A DNA stretch of 64,000 nucleotides from Ophioderma brevispina (lineage: Eukaryota > Echinodermata > Ophiuroidea > Amphilepidida > Ophiodermatidae), in assembly GCA_023653785.1 (NCBI GenBank), contig JAMKCH010035789.1, positions 62,001 to 126,000 on the forward strand, given 5' to 3'. Made by a program: the position numbers and the translations under genes. This document shows, piece by piece, positions 1-10,412 of the stretch; positions within the stretch are counted from its first letter, which is position 1; every line of letters starts with the position of its first letter. The notes under the pieces are model-generated. The model was not told the DNA's origin, searched no databases, and saw nothing but the letters and a program-made list of their open reading frames with translations.

Positions 1-183
1 TAGTAAGTGTCCGAACGGACAGCAATGACTAAAATATCGGATTTTGTCCTTATTAGGTTGTTTCAAGACTTATCACTTGTAGGGTATATTGGGATACCTA
101 TACTTGTAACAAAAATGCAAAAACCTGATTTTTGATGATTTTTTCGATTTTCTGATTTAGCAAATCACTGATAGTGTCTTTAA
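1..183. mobile_element. Right part of a TTAA-flanked MITE, cut by the window edge
   Basis: The last bases read CACTGATAGTGTCTTTAA and the block matches, in reverse complement, the left half of the elements at 2298-2606 and 3962-4265. It is therefore one end of a non-autonomous inverted-repeat element whose other end lies outside the window. A further diverged piece lies at 31291-31440. No coding capacity is visible. The right-end TTAA (180-183) is also the left flank of the foldback element that follows, so the two elements abut at one target site. Confidence 0.6.
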
Positions 184-1284
184 GGAGAGGGGGCCCAAGA
201 CAAAGTTTGTACAGGGTTAAATTTTTAAATTGATCCAATCGTGCTGACAAGTGTACCATGTTATTTGTCTAACCACAGGGATTCAGGAAAGGTATAGTTT
301 GTACTATCTACAACATAAAGTTTAAGAGTTATAGGCTAAAAACAGCAAAAATCAATAAAAGGGTCAATTTCAGTTGTACAGGGGTCAAATTTTTAAGTTG
401 CTCCGATTTGGATAAAAATGGTTTAAATTATTGATGGAGCTCATATGATCAAAATAATAGTTTTGAGTGTCTCAAATGCTTGCTTAAGAAAGTAGGGGGG
501 GAACAAGGTCAAGCCCCATTGAATGCAATGGACGTTTATGGCAAGACATAAAGGTCATAACGTATTGCCGCAACGCGTTGCGACATTTCGGCAACGCGTT
601 GCGAGACTCATATCTGTGACGTATTTAAAAAAACAGACCCACAACGCGTTGCAAAGTATATAGCAACGCGTTGTGGAAACTCACAACGCGTTGCAAGCCT
701 TCACAACGCGTTGCAAGATTCACAACGCGTTGCGACCTTCACAACGTGTTGCGAAGGTTCACAAGCCATAAGGGTCATAACGTATTGCCGCAACGCGTTG
801 TGAGAAAGTAGCAACGCGTTGTGACATTTCGGCAACGCGTTGCGGCCTCGGCCAATCAAAATCATAAATTTCTGTGACGTATTTCAAAAAATAGATCCAC
901 AACGCGTTGCGGCAATACGTTATGGCCTTTATGGCTTGCGATAGACGTTGACCTTCTGTGCCCCCTACATCGGTAACTAGGTATTTTAGACAGTCAAAAC
1001 TATTCCTTATTTTAATCCTACGAACTCCATCAATATTTTGCACAATTTTTTCTCTAAATCGGAGCAACTTTAAAATTTGACCCCTGTACATCTGGAATTG
1101 ACCCTTTTTATTGATTTTTGCTGTTTTTAGCCTATAACTCTTAAACTTTAGGTTGTAGATAGTACAAGCTATACCTTTCCTGAATCCTTGTGGTTAGATA
1201 AATAACATGGTATACTTTTCAACACGATTGGATAAATTTAAAAATTTGACCCCTGTACAAACTTTGTTTTGCCCCTCTCCTTAA
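180..1284. mobile_element. 1.1-kb foldback element with TTAA flanks
   Basis: TTAA at 180-183 and 1281-1284 bracket two long arms (about 184-540 and 945-1280) that are reverse complements with few mismatches. The outer tips read GGAGAGGGG and CCCCTCTCC. Each arm holds the word GTACAGGGGTCAAA or its complement, and a GGTATAGTTTGTACTATC-type block near 290-310 and 1150-1180. The loop is filled by a palindrome array (571-909). TTAA flanks are typical of piggyBac-type targets, but the tips do not carry the usual piggyBac CCY start, so the superfamily is uncertain. It has no transposase and would depend on one supplied elsewhere. A 110-codon minus-strand frame crosses it but shows no protein-like pattern. 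Confidence 0.75.
571..909. repeat. Array of the 10-bp palindrome CAACGCGTTG
   Basis: Eleven exact copies of CAACGCGTTG start at 571, 592, 642, 664, 684, 704, 723, 791, 812, 833 and 900. One variant, CAACGTGTTG, starts at 742. Most neighbours are 19-22 bp apart, about two helical turns, and the wider gaps are 49, 50 and 67 bp. The segment around 545-580 recurs directly near 768-800 and inverted at 900-934. Each copy contains an MluI site (ACGCGT) and two CpGs in an AT-rich setting. Being self-complementary and regularly phased, it could bind a dimeric protein; that is inference. Confidence 0.9.
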
Positions 1285-1850
1285 GGCACCATTTGCTGCA
1301 CTTAAGAATCACGTTACCCTGTGACCACCAAATTTGGACAAAAGGACTGCTGACCTGAATACAGAACAAATCTGAGGTCAAAAGGTCACACACATAGGTC
1401 AAAGGTCAAACACGGGGGTGGGGAATGCACTAGTTAGACTATTAAACACAATGTGATTTTAGCAATGAGCTAATTCTTAAAGGAGGTAAGCTTGGGTGTG
1501 ATTGAATGAAAATTAGTTAAAAGTACTCGTGGCTCAAATATAGTGCCAAGAGCTTTCAGTCTATGAATTCCGGCTTCCTATCCCCATCAAGGAAAGTGGT
1601 CAGACAGCTGTTATTGCTATCAAGTAAGTAAATTTGGATTCGGTGATAAAATAGTTCTTGAACACAAAAAAATGTCAAATTAGGTTTGCCAATTTAAATA
1701 TGCCATCTTGGCCGAAGTTGGCACTTTTTTATTTATTTTCCATTATTTTTTTAGACGAGCCAAATTTGGTCATATCTATGGAATGCATTTTATTTTGTCG
1801 CATTATCTTTTGTAAATCCACAGATATAGAGATTGTCAGCAACAAAACAA
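1285..1850. other. Unique AT-rich DNA with an AGGTCA cluster
   Basis: No gene was recognised. The only structured part is the run of AGGTCA half-sites at 1375-1408. Small open frames near 1658-1936 occur on both strands and look like chance. Confidence 0.5.
1375..1408 (+). promoter_or_regulatory. Four AGGTCA half-sites including a perfect DR1
   Basis: AGGTCA occurs at 1375-1380, 1383-1388, 1396-1401 and 1403-1408. The last pair is AGGTCAAAGGTCA, a perfect direct repeat with one-base spacer (DR1). That is the consensus for RXR, HNF4 and COUP-type nuclear receptors; the first pair is a DR2. GGTCAAAGG words are also common in repeats of this window (39036-39048, 20752-20764, 62340-62500). It may simply be repeat-derived and function is unproven. 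Confidence 0.35.
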
Positions 1851-3505
1851 TCATTAGCAAGGTCAGGGTATCAGACGATTCGAGGAGCAGTTTCCCAGCA
1901 GCCCTTCCTAGCAAAAATTCTTCAAAAATTACCTGAAATTAGAGGTAAGTAGCCTTTCATCAAGGCTTAGCTTTATTTGTAGATTCAGTACCGAGTCCCT
2001 GTACACAACGTGCTTTAGCCTCGCCCTCGACATGCACCTTCGGAGATTCTGTCGTATTTGCTGGACAAAATTATTAAGGCTATGATATACTTATGAAGCT
2101 AATAAAGCTTCATACGAAAGTGGCACTAGCACAAATTTGATTTTAGTTGAAAAGCACAAAACGGGTAAGATAATGCGACAGGATAGAAATATATCAGGGC
2201 TGCTTGGTAAGATCACTCAACGACTGATCGTGGGGCATTTACTCGATGCGATTATACATTGAAGAAGAAAATACAATGGAGACATGAAGCTCTGAACTTG
2301 AAGGCACTATCAGCGATTTGCTAAATCAGAAAATAGAAAAAATCATCAAAATCAGATTTTTGCCTATTTGTAACAAGTATAGGTATCCTAACATACGTAC
2401 CCTATCCGTACGGACACTTACTACAAGACGTAATTGAATGGAGTTTCATATCTGTGAACACCGCTGGTTTCTTCCGTTTCTGTCAATTTTTCAGTTGGAA
2501 AATATACCTTATGAGAGTTCTACAGCCTTATCCTTCACTTCTAAGCTATTCCTGCAAATTTCAATTTTTTTCACTCTTTCGGGTGGATCACTGATAGTGT
2601 CTTTAACACTTGGCAACCTCATATGATGGAATAAAGTTGGTGTTCAATATAACTTTTGTAGACTTTGATGATGATGGAATAGAACTTTCACACAGTTGAA
2701 TTAAATGACCTAATTTAAACAGTGATGGATTCGAATTGTTGAGTAGATGGAGGCTCTAGATGGAAGTGGAGAATTTGGCCTAAATGGGACACAGGGAAAC
2801 CTGTTGCAAAAATAATTAATTAGCCATTCACATTTGAGCACAGCTGAAGTGCAAACTCTTAGGCCGTAAGCCAAATCCTATTTAACTTTTTGAAGAGGTT
2901 GAATGAATATACATATAGCTATCAATTTCAAGGGTGTATACTGAGAGTGGTGCCAGCCCATACCAAAAGGCCTGACTCAAAGAAACCATCTCTACCACAT
3001 ATCTAAAATTTAACGCATTGCTGACCTGTGTTTTGCATGGTCACTCACCCTACTCTAAGTGACACAGAGAATATTTATGGAGAATACCTAATCCCTAAAC
3101 ATATCACTGAACAAGACCACATGGAATTTAAAGCAACATGGGAAAAATATATTCTCTTCAAATAGTACTTAAAGAAAACAGTGGCCTGCAGCAAATAGCT
3201 ATAGGTGAACAGTTTCTAGGACATTCATATAACTAAGAAGTAAAACATGTTTTGGATATGCAGAACATTATTTTAAAAGTTCTACAATAATTAAGTGATA
3301 TCAAATGGGGACTATTAATAATTTCAGTGGTGGTAGGGATGTGCGCTTGGTCGGCTGCCACTTTGTGAAGCGAAATGATTGTAACGAGACGATTTCCTGA
3401 TGGAATGGCAACGGTGCTTTGAAATTTTGTAAGGCGCGGTACAGATTACTTGTTTTATGTTGTTCTTCTGCCAGGCAGAAGATTAATCCTGAATTGACCA
3501 AACCC
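1851..3505 (+). repeat. Direct tandem duplication, unit 1 (1655 bp)
   Basis: This unit starts TCATTAGCAAGGTCAGGG and ends CTGAATTGACCAAACCC. The same sequence recurs immediately as 3506-5170 with the same start and end words, so this is a head-to-tail duplication. Differences between copies are mainly one- or two-base insertions or deletions, often in homopolymers. The unit contains a CACTATCAG-type MITE (2298-2606). A frame at the unit junction (3419-3748) is open for 109 codons but has no recognisable domain. No function is assigned. Confidence 0.85.
2298..2606. mobile_element. About 300-bp MITE with CACTATCAG inverted termini
   Basis: The left terminus is TTGAAGGCACTATCAGCGAT and the right is ACTGATAGTGTCTTTAA, which gives near-matching terminal inverted repeats flanked by TTGA/TTAA. 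There is no coding capacity. The copy in the second tandem unit is 3962-4265. A more distant relative with TTAAAGCCACTATCAG-type ends lies at 60891-61246. Confidence 0.65.
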
Positions 3506-5170
3506 TCATTAGCAAGGTCAGGGTATCAGACGATTCGAGGAGCCTTACAAGCAGCCATTCCTAGCACAAATTCTTTCAAAAAAATACCTGAAATCGGGTC
3601 AGTAGCCTTTCAGTCAAGGTTAGCTTTATTTGTAGATTCAGTACCGAGTTCCCTGTACACAACGTGCTTTAGCCTCGCCCTCGACATGCAACCTAGAGAT
3701 TCTGTCGTATTTGCTGGACAAAATCTTAAGGCTATGATATACTTATGAAGCTAAATACGCTCATACGACAAGTGGCCTAGCACAAATTTGATTTTAGCGT
3801 TGAAAAGCACAAAACGGGTGGTAAGATTCAGAGCGACAGTGATAGAAATATATCAGGATGCTTGGTTAAGATCACTCAAAGAATGATAGTGGGGGCATTT
3901 ACCTCCCGATGCCGGATTATAATTGAAGAAGAAAAATACAATGGAGACACGAAGCTCTGAATTGAGGCACTATCAGTGATTCGCTTAATCAGAAAATAGA
4001 AAAATCTCAAAATCAGATTTGGCCTAGTTGTAAACAGGATAGGTATCAACATACGTACCCTATCCGTACGACACTTACTACAAGACGTAATGGAATTGGA
4101 GTTATCATATCTGTGAACACCGCGGGTTTCTTCCGTTTGTCAATTTCAGTTGGAAAATATTTACATATGAGAGTTCTACAGCCTTATCCTTCACATTCTT
4201 AAGCTATTCCTGCAAATTTCAATTTTTTTCAATGCTTTCGGGTGGATCAATGATAGTGTCTTTAACACTTGGCAACCATGATGATGGAATAAAGGTGGTG
4301 TTCAATATAATTTTGTAGACTGATGATGATGGAATAGAACTTTCACCCCACAGTTGAATTAAATGACCTAATTTAAACAGTGATGGATTCGAATTGTGAG
4401 TAGAATTGGCGGCTCTAGATGGAAGTGGAGAATGGGCTAAAGGGGACAACGGGAAACGGTGCAATAAAATAATTTAATTAGCCATTCATCAGTGGAGCAC
4501 AGTGAAGTGCAAACTCTTAGGCGTAAGCCAAATCCTATTTTAACTTTTTGAGAGGTTGAATGAATATACATAAAGCTCAATTTCAAGGGTGTATACTGAG
4601 AGTGGTGCCAGCCCCCTACCAAAAGGGCCTGACTCAAGAAACCAATCTCTACCACATATCCTAAAATTTAACGCATTGTGACCTGTGTTTTGCATGGTCA
4701 CTCACCCTACTCTAGTGAAACGAGAATATTTATGGAGATACCTATCCCTAAACATATCACTGAACAAGACCACATGGAATTTAAAGCAACATGGGAAAAA
4801 ATATATTATCTCAAAAACAGTACTTAAAGGAAAAAAGTGGCCTGCAGCAATCTAGGCTTTTTTTTATAGGTGAAAAGTTTCTTAGGAAATCATTATAACT
4901 AAGAAGTTAAAACAGTTTTGGATATGGCAGAACATTATTTAAAAGTTCTACAATAATTAAGTGATATCAAATGGGACTATTAATAATTCAGTGGGTGGTA
5001 GGAATGGCGCTTGGGTCGGATGCCACTTTGTTGGAAGCGGAACTGATTCTAACGTGACGATTTCCTGAGGGAATGGCACGGGCTTTGAAAAATTTTGTAA
5101 GGCGCGGTACAGATTACTTGTTTGATGTGTTTTCTGCCAGGCAGAAGATAATCCTGAATTGACCAAACCC
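3506..5170 (+). repeat. Direct tandem duplication, unit 2 (1665 bp)
   Basis: This is the second copy of the unit described at 1851-3505, colinear along its whole length. Example matches are AGGTCAGGGTATCAGACG at the start and GGCGCGGTACAGATTACTTG near the end of both. It carries the same internal MITE. Sequence changes character right after 5170, where unique DNA begins. Confidence 0.85.
3962..4265. mobile_element. Duplicated copy of the CACTATCAG MITE
   Basis: This is the counterpart of 2298-2606 inside tandem unit 2. Left end GAGGCACTATCAGTGAT, right end AATGATAGTGTCTTTAA. It was copied as part of the tandem duplication rather than by a separate insertion, because the flanks also match. 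Confidence 0.65.
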
Positions 5171-5669
5171 ACATGCAGTGGTACTCAGTTCTTCATTGTG
5201 GTACACAGGCCATCTATTGTGAACACTTCTCAGCTGTATGATAAGTCGTTTGAGTTCAAAAGAGTCTCATATGTCCATACATGGCCAGTCAGTGATAGAC
5301 ATTACCGTACTGTGCCACCACTATGATGTGACATCCTGCTTGCACTATATGGACGTTAGTCCTAACCTAAAGGAGCTATGTAAACAGTTTTTTTGATGGG
5401 TGGGGGTCCGATTGCACCAAGTTTGCTTGACAAATGAACCTGTTAGAATAACTTCTATAGCCAATTTATATCCAAAATAATACTTTCCAATGTTTATAAT
5501 ATACAAGTGTGGTACAGAATTACTGTTTTTTTTTGTATGATATTTTAACATGATAGCATGGAAACTATTTTCATTAAGGCCGGACTAATATTCAGTGTGT
5601 AAAACAGGCAAAAACTTTGTACAGCAAGTATGACAGGTATTACTAAACAATAGTGATTTGGCCTTTGCG
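5171..5669. other. Unique DNA, no gene seen
   Basis: AT-rich sequence between the tandem duplication and element X. Nothing conserved or structured was recognised. Confidence 0.5.
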
Positions 5670-6420
5670 CTGGACGCATAACCCCGCAGCCGCGCGCAGT
5701 GGCTGAAGCCTGCTAAAAACCTATTACGGGGATCCGCTGCTCTACAGTCCACGGTAGGGTATTTAGCCGGCTGACAATGTTTTCAGTTTGTTGACTTATG
5801 GACCCATCTTTCACACATTCATGCGGGGACAATGAATAAATTGATTAAAGAACAATATACAGATGTGAATCTTAAAAAGGAATTTTTTATGGGAATAACA
5901 GCCCAATTGTTGAAAAAAATAAAGGATTTGATGGAGTCACGGCATTGATGTTTATATTTTGCTTGGGGAACCCATGCTCGTTCAAAAATGGTACGTATCC
6001 CTAATTGGAAAAAACAACCGATTATCTTCCATCGGACGTCGGTTTTTGATCAGTAGGGAAAAGGAACTTTTGTACTGTTTAGACATGTATAATAAACGGT
6101 GTCTTTGGAAAATTAATAGCAATTTGGGCAGAGGGTCATGCATGTACAGACCTTGATTTAAACATCGTCGGATTTATATATATCGGTCGCCCCCGAAGAG
6201 CAAACTGCAAAACTGATAACTGATACCTGATACGTTACCTGGTACCTGACACGTGACACCAAACCATCATCTCGGTACCGTTTTATAAATACAATACGGC
6301 AAAGCGCAAGCATTCTTCATCTCCGTTGTCACAGCTTAATCGATCAAGAGCTGAGGACTAGGATTGAAACATTTAAATCAATGATAAAGCATTCCTAGAT
6401 GAAATTTACAATGAGAGTAC

Positions 6421-6486
6421 ATATGGTTCACGGGCATCAGACGCGACTCATGATCTGAAGGTTGCGGTTCGAACCCCGGTCGGCTC
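6421..6486 (+). pseudogene. tRNA-Met-like segment in element X copy A
   Basis: A B-box-like GGTTCGAACC follows an anticodon-like stretch, CTCATGATCTGAAG, with CAT in the anticodon position, and an A-box-like TGGTTCACGGG lies upstream. A T-run follows after about 15 bases. The acceptor stem is not preserved, so this is a tRNA-derived module, not a working tRNA gene. The copy in element X copy B (45409-45477, minus strand) keeps a better A-box, TGGTCCAGTGG. Confidence 0.5.
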
Positions 6487-7411
6487 AATGTGTCTCGCTT
6501 TTTTTTTTTAAAGAAAGGTAAGTTTTATACTAGCGCTTTACACAACGTCTCAAAGAGCTTACATATCCGCTGTTCACTAGGATTATATAACATTTCCACA
6601 ATTGAAAATTGGCAGCCAATTATATTGGCGCACTGTACATGGTGGAGTCTGGCCAATCGGCTTGCAGAGGAGATGGGCACTCTTGTCTTGGGTGCACAGG
6701 ATCGTCCCTTTACTTTTTACTGTCGAGCTCTGCAAGGTACTGTCTTTTTCATTGAAAATATGGAAAATGAACAATGATTGTGATGATAGAAAATTAAAAT
6801 TTAAAATAATTAAAGTTAAAAAATGAATTTCCATCAAATTTTTTTTTACAAAAAACAGCAAGTAAAAATTAGGCCTACATAAAAATATCAAGGAATAAAA
6901 GAAGGTAATGAGAAAGGATTAAAAACAAAAGTAATCTAAATATAAGCATTCAAAAATAATATCAAAGTGATGGACAAAAAATTAAGACAAATTCAATAAT
7001 AAAAACACAGTAAATGAACATACAGCAATAAAAAACAGAATATTAAAATAAAATGAAAATAAAAAGTTTTTAAAGTTTTTTTACATTTATAAATTTCTTG
7101 CTAAAAAATGAACAAAACCCATTATAAGCCAATACTAATATAAAATAAATTATAAAAATGGATGAAAATAGATGAAAAATCCAACAAAAAGAAAGGTTCT
7201 TTGGAGGAAAGCATCCAAAATATCAACAAACAAAAACGAAAAGGAACCCCGGAAAAAATACCCCACCCCCACACACAGGCACATGCGGAGAAGTTTTGAT
7301 AATATATATACATGTATAACTTAAGCGGACTAGAGTATATAGGGCCTACCTCTAACTGCCGCGGTGATGGTGTGAACAACGGGCCAAATTTCCTTATTTT
7401 TATCGCTATGG

Positions 7412-7620
7412 GGCGAATTACAAGAAAAAATCTTATCCGCACCACCACGGTGCGAATACAAGAAAAGTTTTGCTTATTTCAACAGTTACGATGCGAATTA
7501 CAAGAAAAGATTTCTTAGGTCACACGCCGTACGTGCGGAATTACCGGAAAGAACAGTGCTTATTCGCACCGTCACAGGGAATAGATCTTCCTAAGCTTAT
7601 ACCGCCTCGGTGACACCATC
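7412..7620 (+). repeat. GCGAATTACAAGAAAA minisatellite in element X
   Basis: Units of roughly 40-50 bp repeat the pair GCGAATTACAAGAAAA and CGCACC..GGTGCGAAT about four or five times with variation. The same array is in copy B (44283-44525, inverted). GGTGCG and CGCACC half-units make small inverted repeats. Both strands stay partly open through it and give low-complexity peptides such as RITRKN repeats; these are taken as repeat artefacts. Confidence 0.65.
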
Positions 7621-8798
7621 ACAGTACGGGTCATCTCAACGCAAAGACGGGCATGGCACGCATGTTCTAACTCGACCATTTCCTGATCCAATATAGCAAC
7701 TGTTAATGGATTTTGTAATAGGGGTTCTTCCTGAGGTCTGGCTTGGGTATCTCATGGTCGGTGATTTGTTACCATTTCGAATCAAAATGTGTGATTAGGA
7801 GGCCAAAAACCCTTACTTGCATGCAATAACCTTGGGTTCCGACTTTGACACCCTCAACTTTGTTTACATCCGCTTTCAGGTGCTGCATTGCAGTGTGCTT
7901 TACTTTGGTTGTGTCTGCATGTACCCTGTTTTAAAGATGTGCTATGATTGAGGGAATTTTTTAGATTCTTTATTTTGCAATATGTCCTGTCACAAACTCA
8001 GAATCTTAGGGGGGCCTATATGAGGCAAAGGTAGACGAGTTCCACCCCAAACCACAAAATATCGTAGTTTTCTGGTTGATGTGATAGGAATGTAAATTAC
8101 CTCTTTTTGTTCAAAGTAGTAGTTCTGCCTTTACGATCTTGAAGATCAAGGATTTTTGAGGGTGCAAAATTTTGCACCATGTGGAGTCCCTCGCACGGCA
8201 TGAAAAAATGCTTTTTTTGCCAGACAACCTTGCTTTTTTTTTCTCTATTTGATGAGTGCTTTTTTTATTTACTACAACAGATCTGAGACAAATCAAAAAT
8301 GGGCTTTGCTAAACCAGATATTTTTAGAAAATAATTTTTTTTCGACCTGTCTACGAGTAGGAGATAGCAGTGATCTCAGTTCCATATTTAGAAAAAATAT
8401 GGGACCTGAAAACTCAGTCTAGGCAAAGGCGTTATGCACGGACTGTCGTGCACAAATCTAAATGGCGATACCATGACAATACCACAGGCTTAGCATTAAA
8501 GTTCATGACACCATGTTGTAACACAAACTCAAATTGTTAATTATGCTAAAGCCATGAAATAATAGGCCTACGCAAGGTATAATCAGTACATTTTGTAAGT
8601 TAAAGCTTGTGCTTAATTACTCAACAGTAGGCCCCAGGGCCCACGTCCGATGCAAATGCTTTTCATCGTCAAGCTATTAAAAAGTTCACATCAAATCATG
8701 GCTTTCTGTTTTAAATTACCTGGGCATCTAACTCAAAAATCCAGAAATTCCCCTGCCAAAAGTATCTCTTAAACTAATACCTTGAACATAAGCGCCAT

Positions 8799-8826
8799 GG
8801 CTACAGAGCTATGCGCTTCTGTAGCC
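8799..8826. other. Hairpin near the right end of element X
   Basis: GGCTACAGAG is followed after a short loop by its complement CTCTGTAGCC, perfect in the 27440-27466 copy and with a one-base bulge here. Its retention in the deletion derivative suggests a terminal functional or structural role. Copy B has lost the pairing (near 43011-43030). Confidence 0.5.
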
Positions 8827-8904
8827 ATGCGCACCGATACACTCTAATAATCAAAACAGCCCTATTCTAATTATTAATACACCCCAAAACCATTGCACTC
8901 CTGG

Positions 8905-9939
8905 ATAAGAAGTTCCCTTTAAAATGGAAAGTACGGTAACTGAGCTTGGTGTTCCATGCAATGTGATTCTACTTCAAATATACAAATGTTCAAGAAAAAG
9001 TAACATGAAGCTGAAGTCTTGCGTTTCACAATAAAGGTTGACCATTATGATTGATTGCCTTGCATCGTATTATTACAATATAGTGTTACCAAAATCAATT
9101 GTGTCTCATTTCACAAATTGTGCACTAAAAGGCAGAGATGGTCCTTTTTAAGGAATCGTCTTGTATTATTTAGGCCTACAGCAAGAAATCATTACATGCC
9201 TGCCGCTCAACTTTTCAGATACCAAGTAAAGATTTCTTATAAGTACAGATTCCAATTACAAATTTAACAAGATTACAAGGCCGCGTAAATTAAGATGGCT
9301 TCCACAACTGAAAATATGCAAATGAGCTCATTTATCTTCATAACCCGTCCAAAAAGCATACAGCACATGACTTCTCTCATGTACTATCGCTGTTCCACGT
9401 TTGAAGTCATTGACTAGTTAATCGGTTTAGTTGGATAAGAGTAGAGTGATTCATGAATTTTCTTCGGCCCGTGTAGATCCATCCAAGAGGGCAGGCTCCA
9501 TCCAGGCATCGTGCAGGTCACATAGCCCTCCAACAGCAGTTGTGAAAGCCAAAAAAAAAAAAAAAATAAGAAAAATCTTCCCAGATTATTGGTTCCAGAT
9601 GCATAGAAATCACCACATTCGAAGCACTTGGTTATGTTGTGTTTTTAATGCTGAGGATAGAATAGTTACAATTATTTGACCGTGGTGATAGTTAAAGATG
9701 ACCAAAACTGTTGACAGTCCTTTATGAGGATTTTCTTTTGAAGTGGGTTTTAGAATTTCACTCTTTAAAAAATGATTTTTTCACTCTTACATTTTGATGT
9801 ACACTTAATTTAAAGCTCAATTTATTTGTAAAGAACTTTTGACTGACAGAAAATGGCACATGTCCAATATTTTAACACAGGAGAAAAAATTAACTAAAAG
9901 AACACAAAAACTAAGTCCCCCAAACAAATGTTAATAAGT
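8905..9939. other. Unique AT-rich DNA, no gene seen
   Basis: Short open frames at 9055-9267 and 9431-9679 have no protein-like pattern; the second runs into a poly(A) tract at 9549. No repeat partner was found in the window. Confidence 0.45.
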
Positions 9940-10412
9940 TCATATGTAGGGACTTGTCAAAGTCTGTCTAGTACAATAACTTATGGTTGTTAGGTAACTG
10001 TTTGGGTTGGAAAACTGTAACGGAGTTTCGTAATATAACTGACCCATCTGACACACTTTTTTTACTGTGGAACTTATGGCTTCGGAACCCTTCACGGAAT
10101 AAAGCACATGTTTATCTCCGGTAAAGGTATCGAACTTATTAAGTATGTCAGCAAAAAGGGGTCCAGATGGGTCCGTTACCGGAAAATCCCGTTTAAGTAA
10201 TGTGTGTGTATCCCTACGCTTGTCAAAGAACTCTTGACATTGGTTACGCATGGTGTTGATGAGGAGTCTGGGCACATGCTGCTATAAAAGGGACACATCC
10301 ATTCGTCTGTAAAAACCGGCGACAAGCCATCCAGTGTATACTTTGTAGTGATGATTGTTTTCGTATTGTTTGAGATACTACAAGAATACATATAGGGCAT
10401 CATATTTTCCAA
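9940..10412 (-). CDS. Possible degraded coding exon, unknown protein
   Basis: Two overlapping minus-strand frames (10412 to about 10262, then 10275 to 9940) look protein-like if read as one stretch with a single frame change. The downstream part is 111 codons, ends in TGA at 9940, and has a balanced composition, for example FDTFTGDKHVLYSVKGSEA and VKKVCQMGQLYYETP. A splice-acceptor-like CCGGTTTTTACAG lies at 10314-10326 on the same strand. No family was recognised. It could also be chance: frames of this length are not rare in 64 kb. Confidence 0.25.

Larger units (their letters stand above)
5670..8904 (+). mobile_element. Element X, full-length copy A (3.2 kb, non-coding)
   Basis: The block begins CTGGACGCATAACCCCGCAG and ends CCATTGCACTCCTGG. 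A second copy of nearly equal length lies inverted at 42939-46224 and a short derivative at 26436-27543. All three share both ends, so these look like true element boundaries. Internal parts in order are a GC-rich head, a tRNA-like segment (6421-6486), AT-rich DNA, a GCGAATTACAAGAAAA array (7412-7620), and a tail with a hairpin (8799-8826). No long frame or known protein domain is present and the two ends are not inverted repeats of each other. It is not an ordinary TIR transposon or LTR element. The CTGG end plus a hairpin loosely recalls Helitrons, but the hairpin lies about 80 bp from the end, too far for the classical form. Class unknown. Confidence 0.7.

Noticed and set aside
571..909. 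CRISPR-like array because of regular spacing
   Set aside because: Repeats are only 10 bp, spacers about 10 bp and partly repeated, and the setting is a eukaryotic transposable element.
759..1091. 110-codon minus-strand frame over the palindrome array
   Set aside because: The peptide repeats (MSQRVAT, FSQRVAA) are a translation of the CAACGCGTTG array, not a protein family.
3419..3748. 109-codon frame across the junction of the tandem units
   Set aside because: It exists only because of the junction; the corresponding part of unit 1 (from 1851) is out of frame and no domain is recognisable.
6421..6486. Functional tRNA-Met gene
   Set aside because: The acceptor stem does not pair and the sequence is inside a repeat with other copies.
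5670..8904. Helitron assignment for element X
   Set aside because: The end reads CTGG and there is a hairpin, but it is about 80 bp from the end, copy B reads CTGT, and no Rep/helicase relative was seen.
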